Shown: positions 44,508-55,600 of the stretch, in pieces
Position numbering within the stretch: position 1 is the stretch's first letter
Layout of the letters: each line of letters opens with the position of its first letter
Assembly (NCBI RefSeq): GCF_021917145.1
Contig: NC_061070.1
Location: 18,448,138 to 18,512,137, forward strand
Origin: Hypomesus transpacificus
Lineage: Eukaryota; Chordata; Actinopteri; Osmeriformes; Osmeridae
Direction: 5' to 3'
Length of the DNA stretch: 64,000 nucleotides
The notes under the pieces: generated by a model
What the model was told of the DNA's origin: nothing
Databases searched by the model: none
What the model saw: the letters and a program-made list of their open reading frames with translations, nothing else
Program-made: the position numbers and the translations under genes

Positions 44508-47500
44508 TTAACAATCATAGAATTGACTAAACAAGAACGTTTTTAATCTAGTTTTAAATGTCGAGACAGTATCAGCTTCCTTAATTGAGATGGGTAATTT
44601 GTTCCAAAGAAGAGGTGCTCTATATGAGAACGCCCTACCTCCAGCAGTTTTTTTCTTAACTTTGGGTATTACCAGATAGCCGGCATTTTGAGATCTTAGA
44701 GACCTTGCGGGGCAATAGGGTGCAAGGAGACCGGAGAGGTACAGTGGTGCCAATCCATGCAGAGATTTGTAAGTTAGTAGTAGAACTTTGAAATCAGCTC
44801 TGGCTTGGATAGGGAGCCAGTGTAAAGAGATAAGAGTCGATGTTATATGATCAAACTTTCTAGTTTTAGTCAATAGTCTAGCAGCAGCATTTTGCACCCG
44901 CTGTAAGTTTTTTAGGTAGGTAATTGGGAGGCCAGAGAACAACACATTGCAGTAGTCCAATCGGGACGTAACAAAAGCATGTATTAGTTTTCCAGCATCA
45001 TCCTTTGAGAGGAATTTTCGTATTTTGGCAATATTACGTAGATGGAAAAATGCTGTTCTGGTGATTTGCTTAATATGGTACTCAAATGAAAGGTCTGGGT
45101 CCATTGTGACTCCCAGATTTTTTACCAGCTGGCTTTGAGATACTTTGACGCCGTCTAAGTCTAAGGTTAGATGGGATAAATTATTTCGGTGTTTTTTCAG
45201 ACCAAAAATTTGAACCTCGGTTTTATCCGAATTAAGAAGAAGGAAATTTGCAGTCATCCAAGTTTTCAACCCGGAAACACAGGTTTCCATAGCATGTGGA
45301 AATTCTCCCGGCTTTATAGACATGTATAGCTGAGTATCATCTGCATAGCAGTGAAAATCTACCCCAAAACTTCTAATTATGTTTCCTAAAGGCAACATAT
45401 AGAGTGAAAATAACAGAGGGCCTAAAACTGAACCCTGTGGTACTCCGTATTTTACAATGGAGCTCCTGGATGAGCAACCATCATAGTGGACATATTGTGA
45501 TCTATCAGATAGATACGATCTGAACCACTGAAGTGAAGTACCAGAAATCCCAACATAGTTCTCCATACGTTCCAGGAGAATCTCATGATCTACAGTGTCA
45601 AAAGCTGCACTTAGGTCTAGAAGAACAAGGACAGAGCTAAAGCCCGCGTCAGAGGCTAATAATAGATCATTGACTACCTTGGCTAATGCAGTTTCAGTGC
45701 TGTGGTGAAGACGAAATCCAGACTGGAGAGGTTCATAGAGCTGATTTGAGGAGAGGTGCTCAGTGAGCTGTTTTGCCACAGCTTTTTCCAAAATTTTGGA
45801 GAGAGATGGCAAATTTGAAATGGGCCTGTAATTGCTAAGACAACCTGGATCCAGGTTTGGTTTTTTAAGAAGGGGCTTGATAATAGCTTGTTTGAAATCG
45901 TCAGGGACTTGTCCAGTTACAAGAGATTCATTAATAATACTAAGCATGGGCGGTCCAATAATATGGAGAAGTTCCCTACAAAGTTTGGCAGGGAGGGGAT
46001 CGAGAAGGCAGCTAGTGGGTTTCGAGGAATCTATCAGCTTGATGAATGCTTCCATAGAAATAGGGTTAAAGTGAGTGAGAGTCTCAACATGCAGAATGCT
46101 GGGTACAGAGGGAAAATCAGTGTTGATGGCCACTCCTCCAGGACTAGTCTGTAGTTTGTCCCTTATTGCATAGATTTTTTGGTCAAAGAAATCTAAGAAA
46201 TCATTGGGAGAGAGATCTGAACTAACACAGAGTGTACTTTTCTTAGTGAGTTTTGCAACAGTATCAAATAGGAACTTAGTGTTGTGTTTGTTCTTACTAA
46301 TCAACTTAGAGAAATATTCTGATCTGGACCTGATGAGGACTTGCTTGTACTCTATTTGGCTGTCCTTCCAGGCCAGGCGGAAAACCTCCAATTTAGTGGT
46401 ACGCCACTTACGCTCTAATTTTCTAGTGGACCTCTTGAGAGTGCGGGTTTCCTCTGAATACCATGGAGCCAGTTTCTTGTCTATTCTTTTCCTTGGTTTG
46501 AGTGGAGCAACAGAATCTAGGGATTGCTGAAGAACCAAATTCAGATCCCTTGTTTTAGCATTTAATGATTTATTCGGGACATCAAGTGCTTCTAGTGCAG
46601 CGGGTAGAATACTAGCCAGTTCCAGAGCTGTATTTGGGGTTAAGCAGCGGCTAATAGAAATATTCTGGGTGCCTCCAAGGCTCTGGCAGAGATCCATTTT
46701 AAAGGTTACCAGGCAGTGGTCTGATAATATAGGATTGTGGGTATGAACAATGACATCACTAATCTTGATTCCCCGCGTGAGAACTAAATCCAATGTATGC
46801 GAGTGAAGATGGGTAGGTTTAGAAACCACCTGAGTGAGACCTGTGGAATCCATAAGAGCAGTAAAGGCCTTACTTAGAGGATCTTTTGGGTCATCGACAT
46901 GAATGTTAAAATCACCCATAATTAAGATATTGTCAGTGTATGTCACAAGATCAGCACTAAAATCAGCAAATTCCTCAAGGAAGAGGGAGTATGGGCCAGG
47001 GGGCCGGTATAGAGTAACTATACAAAACGAAGGAGGGGGGGCAACAGTAGTAGAATTAGTCCTTTTTAAAGTAGTTGGTGGTTTCATACAAATTATCTCA
47101 AATGATTTAAAGGTATTGACAGATTTTAGGCTGAGGTTGAAGCTAGCTTTATATAACATAGCAACACCACCACCTTTCTTTGAAACACGAGGGATGTGTG
47201 AATACGCAAAATCAGGAGGCGAAGCTTCATTCAGGGGGAAATATTCATCAGGTTTTAGCCAGGTTTCGGTGAGACCAATCAGGTCCAGGCTGCAGTCAGA
47301 CATCAGATCATTAATCAAAACGGCCTTTGTGGATAGAGATCTGATGTTTAGGAGCCCAACATTCCAGTATGGGTTTTTGGCAGCTTTAGACGTAGATAAT
47401 ACTTCTGAAAAGGTGGCACTGTTATCAGGAAACTGAGTTGGAAGAGCAACGGGTGAGCAAGGCTGAATATATATTAAATTGGTATAATTCCTAATAATTG

Positions 47501-47615
47501 AGGGCCGGAATTTGGAAAAAGGGCGGGGGGCCGACACCGTCTCAATGGGAAAAACAACATCAGCAACCACCCTGGCTACACTACAAGCTGAGCTATCGGG
47601 GCCCCAACAGCTCAC
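44508..47615 (-). CDS. L2-type LINE ORF2: endonuclease and reverse transcriptase
   Basis: An uninterrupted frame of 1035 codons. The N-terminal AP-type endonuclease shows [36 protein letters not shown] and [10 protein letters not shown] in the expected order. The reverse transcriptase shows [50 protein letters not shown] and [12 protein letters not shown], with the catalytic YADD pair. The C-terminal part includes [13 protein letters not shown] and [14 protein letters not shown], common in fish L2-like elements. The ATG used is the first in the frame; the native start may be elsewhere because ORF1 precedes it closely. No inactivating change is visible, so the protein could be functional. Confidence 0.93.
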   Translation of the reverse strand: MSCWGPDSSACSVARVVADVVFPIETVSAPRPFSKFRPSIIRNYTNLIYIQPCSPVALPTQFPDNSATFSEVLSTSKAAKNPYWNVGLLNIRSLSTKAVLINDLMSDCSLDLIGLTETWLKPDEYFPLNEASPPDFAYSHIPRVSKKGGGVAMLYKASFNLSLKSVNTFKSFEIICMKPPTTLKRTNSTTVAPPPSFCIVTLYRPPGPYSLFLEEFADFSADLVTYTDNILIMGDFNIHVDDPKDPLSKAFTALMDSTGLTQVVSKPTHLHSHTLDLVLTRGIKISDVIVHTHNPILSDHCLVTFKMDLCQSLGGTQNISISRCLTPNTALELASILPAALEALDVPNKSLNAKTRDLNLVLQQSLDSVAPLKPRKRIDKKLAPWYSEETRTLKRSTRKLERKWRTTKLEVFRLAWKDSQIEYKQVLIRSRSEYFSKLISKNKHNTKFLFDTVAKLTKKSTLCVSSDLSPNDFLDFFDQKIYAIRDKLQTSPGGVAINTDFPSVPSILHVETLTHFNPISMEAFIKLIDSSKPTSCLLDPLPAKLCRELLHIIGPPMLSIINESLVTGQVPDDFKQAIIKPLLKKPNLDPGCLSNYRPISNLPSLSKILEKAVAKQLTEHLSSNQLYEPLQSGFRLHHSTETALAKVVNDLLLASDAGFSSVLVLLDLSAAFDTVDHEILLERMENYVGISGTSLQWFRSYLSDRSQYVHYDGCSSRSSIVKYGVPQGSVLGPLLFSLYMLPLGNIIRSFGVDFHCYADDTQLYMSIKPGEFPHAMETCVSGLKTWMTANFLLLNSDKTEVQIFGLKKHRNNLSHLTLDLDGVKVSQSQLVKNLGVTMDPDLSFEYHIKQITRTAFFHLRNIAKIRKFLSKDDAGKLIHAFVTSRLDYCNVLFSGLPITYLKNLQRVQNAAARLLTKTRKFDHITSTLISLHWLPIQARADFKVLLLTYKSLHGLAPLYLSGLLAPYCPARSLRSQNAGYLVIPKVKKKTAGGRAFSYRAPLLWNKLPISIKEADTVSTFKTRLKTFLFSQFYDC

Positions 47616-47681
47616 AGCATGCCTATCAACATACCTATCAGACTCTCTAAGAGACTGTAGCCCGGCTTGTTCTAGTGAGTG

Positions 47682-48033
47682 TCAGGTCTGCTTTAGAATA
47701 GCTTCAATATTCCTAGACAAAAGAAAAGCACCTCTCCAGCTAGGATGGAGCCCGTCACTTTTCAACAAGCCAGGTTTGGCCCAGAAACGAGACCAATTAT
47801 CTACAAATCCTAAACCCTGTTCTGAGCAAAAGCGAGCCAACCAGCGGTTGAGAGAGACAAGCCTGCTGTAGATCTCGTCAGTCCCCCTAGCAGGTAGTGG
47901 GCCAGAGACTATTACTCGATGCCGACTCATCTTTTGAGCAAGGTCACATGCCCGAGCAATATTAACCTTCGTGACCTCTGACTGCCTCAGCCTAACATCA
48001 TTGGTGCCGACATGAATGACAATTGTTGTTGCT
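47682..48033 (-). CDS. L2-type LINE ORF1, C-terminal SGNH-esterase part
   Basis: The frame begins at the truncation with TTIVIHVGTNDVRLR, holding the GTND block of SGNH hydrolases. It continues through KMSRHRVIVSGPLPARGTDE and NRWLARFCSEQGLGFVDN, and ends with LLKSDGLHPSWRGAFLLSRN, whose DGLH supplies the Asp/His of the triad. It stops at 47682. Esterase domains are known in ORF1 of CR1/L2-type LINEs. The nucleophile Ser block is missing because of the 5' truncation. Confidence 0.8.
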
Positions 48034-48279
48034 TAAAAGTTGTTGCTTTTTAAACGAGCATCTTCATCTTAAAGTTTCTCTCTTTCTCTGTCGCACACAC
48101 ACTCACACACACTCACACACACTTTGTACTGTATGACATGGTGGCATCTACAGCGTATATCTAAATCTTGTTACAGGGGAGTTCATTCATTGAGGAATAT
48201 TCCACATACACTTTAATAAAAACATTGTGGCAGATTCCGTTAACTCTGTGATTTGAATGTATTTGAAGAGAGCCAGAGG

Positions 48280-48600
48280 CAGACGCACTGACTGACAGTA
48301 TATTACAGAGGCAGACTCACAGACTGACAGTATATTACAGAGGCAGACTGACAGACTGACAGTATATTACAGAGGCAGACTCACAGACTGACAGTATATT
48401 ACAGAGGCAGACTCACAGACTGACAGTATATTACAGAGGCAGACTCACAGACTGACAGTATATTACAGAGGCAGACTCACAGACTGACAGTATATTACAA
48501 AGGCAGACTCACAGACTGACAGTATATTACAGAGGCAGACTCACAGACTGACAGTATATTACAGAGGCAGACTCACAGACTGACAGCATATTACACTTGA
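48280..48600. repeat. 32-bp minisatellite, ten copies
   Basis: Unit agaggcagactcacagactg plus acagtatattac, nearly perfect. No spacers. Confidence 0.96.
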
Positions 48601-49271
48601 ACTGGTCTGCTGGAATATTCTTTTAGCATGTAGCGCTTTCTCCTGCTAGGCTCATTCCATCAGCCCATCAGGTGTGTTTGTCCTCTATCTCTTCAGATTA
48701 CCCATAAATCCTGCAGGTCCTCTTCCTGCACTGGTGCCCAGTATCCTAGACGTCACTCAGACTCATTGAGAACAGACACAGGAACATGAAAGACAGATGT
48801 CTGTCACCTCAGGGAACAAGGTTGTGGTCATTTAGGAGCCTTGTGGGTGAGTTATGACAGAGGGGTCAGGGTGAATACTGTCCAGGGTAGCCTGGCACAG
48901 GCCAGCCCCCCTAAGGCTCTGGTAGGTGACCTCATGTCGCTGTAGGAACATGGGCTTGTTTACCCAGCCAGGTGCCAAGTCTTAAATCACAGCACGGCTC
49001 TAAATTGATGGTCTGCGATCTGAGGCCCGGCTGTGTGGCCGCTGGTGTTCACTGATTTAAGACGCTCTGACATCAAGTGAGAGTTTGTCTTTTACTGTCA
49101 CTTCCCCTGGCAGAGGGTTCATGAAGCGAGGAGAGTGTTTAGTGTTGATGTGATCATCTGCAGACATGGAGACCCACAACCAGATGTGTGGCTCAGCTAC
49201 TCTGCCTCCACTGAGGAAGCTGCCTCTGTTTCTGCCTCCATGCTGAATGCGTTTGGAATGCTGCTTCACAG

Positions 49272-51634
49272 GAGAATCTGTGGAGGCAGCAGGAGAGCTT
49301 GAAGAGGCAGAGAGAGGCGGTCCACTTCAGACTGAAGAAACTGACAGCAAGGCAAGGTGAAATAACAGTAAGTGGAGACAGGAACTGTGAGACACAGATC
49401 TGTCTGTACAGACATCCGGACACATGCAGACAGTACACAGTTTGCCTTGATTGAAAAGTTTGTATGTAGCGTGTGTGCAAAAATGGTAATTCTTCATTTC
49501 ATTTGTTCCAGTTAATTGTCAATACTATAATGTATACAATAGGGTCCAGAAGTCTGAGTCAAGTCAATTTATTGGGGGAATTGAAGACTGAGAAAGTCAA
49601 GCATTCTGTGACATCACTAGAATCTCTTTGAAATATTATCAAATCATCAATCATATTTTGTTTGTGTAGCCCTTTTTACAAGCAATGTCACAGAGGGCTT
49701 CACACTCTCCTTGTGTCGTCAGCGACACAAAAAGGGACCAAATACAAAGATATTCTGATACTCATGTACCTTTTCAAGGATTCCATTCCAAGGCAGACAT
49801 TTTCCACTCAAATGTCAAGATGATATTATCATTTTTGTTATCATTTGTACTGATTTTTTTATTACAGTCAAAAACGCAAAATTAAAATATCTTGACTAGT
49901 GGTCTCAGACTGTTGGACCCTGCTGTATGTTTAAGAAGCAGGTGACAGTAAGAGCACATCACTACATGGTTCAGTGGACAAAGCTACAACACAAGATCTT
50001 AGATCAGTCCAGAGTTCCTTTTCTGTCACAACCAGAAGAAGTCATCTGACATGAGGGCCAGCATCCGGAGGCAGTACGAGGAGATCCAGAAGGTTCTGGA
50101 GGAGGACCAGAGGGTGACCCTGACCCAGATGGAGATGGAGGAGCGGGCTGCCGTCCTGGCCCTGGATGACCTGGAGGAGACCAGCTGTGCTCTCATCCAG
50201 GAGATAGAAGTGGACCTGAGCAGGATATCCTCTGAGCTGGCCAGGACAGAGGAGGGAGGAGAAGAGGAGAGGAGAGAGGAGGAGGGAGGAGGAGAGGGCC
50301 AGACAGACTCTATGGTGACGAGGCCCTTCTGAATACAGCTGTGACACATACTGCTGTGACTAGAGGTGTTGTAACACCCTCTGCTGTGCTCATGTGCTGT
50401 CTTTGTTTTGTGTCTCTCGTTTCAACCTCTCACATCTGTTCCTGCTCCCAAGGACATACACATCCCTGCGAGGTACGAGTCTTCCTTCCAGTCACAAACA
50501 AACAACAAACTAGCTGATGTTTTCACTCACAACCAACTTGTATGGTAGTGTATATCTTCATAATGTTGTAAAGCTGCATTGCCTGCAACAGGACATTTCT
50601 TGTAATATCCCAGTGGATGTGGGATGAGGTCCTCCTGGCCTTCAGCTCTGCTCTGTCTGCAGGGTGAAGGAGGTGCTTAGAGGGTGTGACCCAGGCAGCA
50701 TCCGTCTGGATGAGGCCCGAGCAGAGCAGATCCTCAGCCTGACCAACAACCTGCTGCTGCTGCTGCGCTCACAGACCCCCATCAGCAAGAGACTCATCAG
50801 GGGCTGTGAGTCCCCACGCCACACGCTACACACTGTGTAGTGTTCCCATGCCACATCCACACAGCAGACGTCTTTATCCAAAGAGACATATGAATAGAGC
50901 ATAAATATAGTGCAGCAGGAGATCATGCTTTAGAAGTCGTTTTAACAGTATTTTGGTGCTCAGAATCAAGGAATGCTCTGTGTTTACCAGCTGTAGTAAC
51001 ATGTGGTCCCACTCCAGTGGCTCCAGAGGGTTTCTGGTGGTGAGGTGTGTTTCTGTCCCCAGACCGCAGCGAGGTGTCCCTGGACCCAGACACAGCCCAC
51101 CCCAAGCTGGTGGTCTCTGCTCAGGGAGACAGTGTCACCTACACCGACACCTGGCAGGAGCTGCCCGATCACCCCGGACGCTTCGACACCACCCTGAACG
51201 TGATCAGCCTGCAGGGCTTTGCTTCAGGGTGCCACTACTGGGAGGTGGAGGTGACCGGCAAGACGTACTGGGAGCTGGGGCTCACTTATCTCTCCATCCC
51301 TCGTAAGGGCCGGGCCGAGTCCTGCTGGCTGGGCCGAGGGCGTGAGTCCTGGTGTGTGGAGTTCTTTGATGGGGAGTACACAGCCTGGCACGCTGGAGTG
51401 CCCTACCCCCTGCCCATCACCAAGCGCTTCAGTCACATTGGGGTGCTGTGCAGTTTCTCCACAGGGCTGGTGGCCTTCCTCGGGGGAGACAACATGATGC
51501 CCCTGTTCTCCTTCTGTGCAGGCACCTTCACAGACAGCCTCCACCTGGCCATGTGCCCGGGGCATGACCACAACAGCACCAACGCCAAACCCCTCGTGAT
51601 CTGTAATGCAACCCCGCCAGCTAGTGCACTGTGA
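49272..51634 (+). CDS. TRIM-like coiled-coil B30.2/SPRY protein without visible RING or B-box
   Basis: Exons 49272-49367 (96 nt), 50036-50314 (279 nt), 50453-50472 (20 nt), 50663-50805 and 51063-51634 sum to 1110 nt, and all phases fit. The 96-nt exon plus a longer coiled-coil exon, a tiny exon and a large SPRY exon is the standard TRIM gene layout. Coiled coil: WRQQESLKRQREAVHFRLKK and IRRQYEEIQKVLEEDQRVTL. The SPRY exon opens VSLDPDTAHPKLVVS (PRY) and has CHYWEVEVTGKTYWELGL and SWCVEFFDGEYTAWH. An acidic EEGGEEERREEEGGG tail extends the second coiled-coil exon. I found no RING or B-box exon between the L2 element and 49272, nor a convincing start codon, so the 5' part may be lost or lie elsewhere. 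SPRY domains recognise protein ligands; TRIM relatives act in ubiquitination and innate immunity. Confidence 0.82.
49560..49710 (-). mobile_element. Short L2 3'-end fragment
   Basis: tagccctttttacaagcaat and gtcacagagggcttcac match the 3' end of the large L2 copy (43608-43650) in the same orientation. It is a small relic in an intron of the TRIM-like gene. Confidence 0.7.
50850..50895. mobile_element. SINE tail remnant
   Basis: cagcagacgtctttatccaa resembles the reverse of the SINE tail seen at 17790-17810 (ggataagagcgtctgctaaa). Short and diverged. Confidence 0.4.
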
Positions 51635-51671
51635 CGTTGCTATGGAGACTGGGCTTGAGCCTGGGGACTGA

Positions 51672-52165
51672 CGTGTTCAGTATATACTAGACAGAGGACA
51701 AACAGTACATACTAGACAGAGGACAAACAGTATATACTAGACAGAGGACAAACAGTATATACTAGACAGAGTATATACTAGACAGAGGACAAACAGTACA
51801 TACTAGACAGAGGACAAACAGTATATACTAGACAGAGTATATACTAGACAGAGGAGTATATACTAGACAGAGGACTCACAGTATATACTAGACAGAGTAT
51901 ATACTAGACAGAGGAGTATATACTAGACAGAGGACTCACAGTATATACTAGACAGAGTATATACTAGACAGAGGAGTATATACTAGACAGAGGACTCACA
52001 GTATATACTAGACAGAGGACTCACAGTATATACTAGACAGAGGAGTATATACTAGACAGAGGACTCACAGTATATACTAGACAGAGGACTCACAGTATAT
52101 ACTAGACAGAGGACTCACAGTATATACTAGACAGAGGACTCACAGTATATACTAGACAGAGGACA
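51672..52165. repeat. 21-bp AGTATATACTAGACAGAGGAC minisatellite
   Basis: About 24 units of agtatatactagacagagga with shortened copies (agtatatactagacag), in the 3' flank of the TRIM-like gene. Higher-order periods of about 58-79 bp are visible. Confidence 0.95.
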
Positions 52166-52666
52166 TGGTGTATAAATGTGGTTGATGAATTGTGTGTTCC
52201 CACTTGGCTGTGGCATTAGTAGTATCTTGTTCACCTAAAGGTTATCAGCCTAGTTTGTATTTAAACATGGTCAATGTGCTTTTTAGATTATTCCACAAAA
52301 AGCTATCGAAATCATCCCAGTAGTTGTAGATCCAAAGTCTGTGTTTAAACAAACATCTGTCTCCTGTTGTAAATATGATCTCTGAACCCAAAACTTCAGG
52401 GGAAATCTAAGCTAATAGAGTACCAGGCTAATAAAATATGTTACGTAAAGTAGTATGGTAGCTAGTTAGTAATCATGACAGCTAATATTTGTGATCAGTG
52501 AAAACAAACAGCAACTCTGACAGACTGTTGAAATCAATAAAACCAGGTGAGAGTCCTGGATGCCAAGGCACCCTGTTCCTCCAGGCGAAGGTCAAAGCTT
52601 AGTCAGCCCACACAGCAGGAGAGGCAGGACAGCTGCTGATCCAGAGCCCACGGTCTCACTGCCGCC

Positions 52667-55600
52667 ATGAGAGCCAAGCTGATCCTCCTGTTTCTCTTCC
52701 TCCTGGTGCTCATTCTTCCAGCTCAAGTATGTGCTGTCACTGATCCTCACAAGTATGCATCGGCATATCACACCTGTGCTCTTTGTTTAGCTCTGTTAGA
52801 GATGATTGTAATTCCAAATATATTTTCTGTTGATCGACCATCATAGTTGATCATCTGTAAGGTGTGTTCATGTGCTGTTTTGTTTTCAATGAAGTGCCTA
52901 CAGTCAGTATTAAAGTCGCTACACACTGTACACACAAGATAAAATCTTTTATTTGGTCAGTTGAAAAAAGAAGACGGCCACAAAAAGCATGACAGAGGGG
53001 CCGAGAAACGGAACAAGAAACAGTCGAGACACAAAGACATAGTGGAAGGTAAACATGTTTACTCATGTTCTTACACATTAGACATGTTTAATTGCATAAA
53101 GATATAGTCGAAGGTAAACATGTTTACTCATGTTCTTACACATTAGACATGTTTAATTGCATAAAGATATAGTCAAAGGTAAAAAGATTTCCTCATGTTC
53201 TTACACATTAGACATGTTTAATTGAGCATCAAGTCTTCATCAAAACAGAGAGATCTCACATAGCACTATTTAATGGCTCAGACGTTTTTTAGACCCTTTT
53301 TTCAAGCCTGCAGAGGACCCCAACGATGACGATGATGAACCTAATACTGACTGGATTCTCAAGCTTCAAGACCTTGATGGTGAAACATTTATTTTCAAAA
53401 AATATTTCAATTTCAAGGATTGTAAATCGATAGATGTCCTTCTTTTGAATGATGTCATCAGGTATACAATCAGTGGGTCCCTTGGAATCTTGAAGCATAA
53501 AATCTCCTCAAGAATCTGAATAACCCTGTCCCAGAATGTTTGTATTTTAAGGTTACACGTTTTAAGATTTTGCCTCAGGTTTCAGTATTACACAATTGCA
53601 TAGTCAAACTACAAACTAAAGACTACAAACTTATAGGCTAACTGCCTCTTTCTCCGGTTGCTCCTCCCCTTCCTGCTCCAGGCCGGTGCAGCCCTGACCC
53701 CTGCCTCAACAACGGCGTGTGTGAGGAGAGAGGCAAGAGAGGCTTCAAATGTGACTGCCCCAAGCCCTTCAAGGGCAGGAGGTGTGAGAAAGGTTTGAAA
53801 CCCATGTAGATTTGTATTCATGAATTATTTCAAGATGATGACCTTCTTCCCTGCTGCTAGGCTGTTCAGTTGTTTTTAATTGTATTCACGTTATTGATCC
53901 CAAATGAAATTCAACCATTCTGGTAACCGTGTACACAGAATGATAAGAAATGGATGCAACATGTCGAATATACACAATAGCAGCAACGACATTATAAATA
54001 AAGCAATTGAATTGAATCTGCCTTGGAAGGTTCTATAGAATAGATCCATCCAATAGATGAACCTAACTAGCATGTTCTCACAGCACCCAAAGTTTGCAAG
54101 AAGGGTACATGTGGGCGCGGCGAGTGTGTGTTGACCTCCACTGCTCCTTTCTACGAGTGCAAGTGCAAGGAGCCCTTCCAGCCGCCCAGGTGTCTGACAG
54201 GTAGGACTTCCTCTGACACTCTGTAGAGACACAGGAGGAGAGCTCATGCACAACGTCTGCAGTGAGTGTTTCTGTGATGGTCTGCAGTGAGAGCGTTTCT
54301 GTGATGGTCTGCAGTGAGTGTTTCTGTGATGGTCTGCAGTGAGTGTTTCTGTGATGGTCTGCAGTGAGAGTGTTTCTGTGATGGTCTGCAGTGAGAGTGT
54401 TTCTGTGATGGTCTGCAGTGAGAGCGTTTCTGTGATGGTCTGCAGTGTTTCTGTCTGTAACCATGCACGTCCCACAGTTGCGACATGTAATCCAAGCCCT
54501 TGCAAGAACGGAGGAACTTGTATCAAAGACAACCTTGACTTCGACTGCACCTGTCCCACTGGCTTCAGCGGACGTTTCTGTCATGTCGGTAAATACAGCG
54601 TAGTGTTAGCTCCTTCAGCCCTGAAGCTGTCCTTCTTCCCCCTGAGTGGTTATGCCTGACAGCCCGTCCCCCCAGGCCCAGACGACTGCTACAGGGATGA
54701 TGGGGAGTCATATCGTGGGATGGTGAGTGAGACAGATGACGGGGATGAGTGTCTCTACTGGAACTCTCATTTCATCCTCAGCAGAGGAACGAACCCCTTC
54801 AGCTCCTACGAGGATGCTGAAGGACTGGGTCCTCATAACTTCTGCAGGTCAGGAACAGGGGTGCACACACACACACACACGCACACACACACGCACACAC
54901 ACACACACGCACACACACGCACACACGCACACACACACGCACATGCACACACGCACACACACACACAGTGGTCAGTTGTCATGGCGCAGCTTGACAGTGT
55001 GTCTACATGTCTCAGGAACCCAGACGGGGATACCATGCCGTGGTGCTTCGTCAGACGAGGCCGCAAGCTGAGGTGGAGCCACTGCAGCATCCAGAAGTGT
55101 GCTGCTCCTCCAGGTCGGCCTTACGCCAGCCCCACAGACACCACCTAAAACCATTAAACACAATCTAAAAGAGCACTAATGGTATCCCGTCTGCTCATGC
55201 TTCCAGGTCCCAAGCCCCTCCCCTCTACTTCCTCTCTCAAGCCCCTCCCCTCTACTTCCTCCACCAATCCCCTCCCCTCCACTTCCTCTCAAAAGCCCCT
55301 CCCCTCCACGTCCTCTCCCAAGCCCCTCCCCTCCACGTCCTCCCCCAAGACCCTCCCCTCCATTTCCTCCCCCAAGCCCCTCCCCTCCACGTCCTCCCCC
55401 AAGCCCCTCCCCTCCACTTCCTCCCCCAAGCCCCTCCCCTCCACTTCCTCCCCCAAGCCCCTCCCCTCCACTTCCTCTCCCCCTGGGATGAAGTTCTCCA
55501 GCTGTGGTAAGCCGCAGCCTAAGCGTGCCATCAGTCGCATCTACGGGGGTCTGAAGGCCCTCCCAGGGGCCCAGCCCTGGCAGCTGTCCCTGCAGGTCCG

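Larger units (their letters stand above)
43578..48035 (-). mobile_element. L2-clade LINE, 5'-truncated, with intact ORF2
   Basis: About 4.45 kb on the minus strand. The 3' end (low coordinates) finishes in a tcaaa repeat (four copies at 43581-43600), the short-repeat tail typical of L2/CR1-type LINEs, rather than poly(A). From 5' to 3' it carries the last part of ORF1 (48033-47682), a 1035-codon ORF2 (47615-44508) and a 3'UTR of about 900 bp. The 5' edge near 48033 cuts ORF1 just before its esterase motif, so truncation during target-primed insertion is likely. The motif gttgttgctt occurs twice around 48024-48047; a target duplication could not be fixed. Confidence 0.9.

Noticed and set aside
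45832-47436. Plus-strand open frames inside the LINE
   Set aside because: Antisense shadows of the intact reverse-transcriptase frame on the minus strand.
48280-48600. Regular 32-bp array resembling a CRISPR array
   Set aside because: Units are directly adjacent with no unique spacers, and the genome is a vertebrate; the same applies to 3195-3350 and 62245-62655.
55500-55520. GTAAGC after AGCTGTG as a splice donor in habp2
   Set aside because: Reading through gives [16 protein letters not shown], the expected bridge into the protease domain, so the exon continues to 55687.
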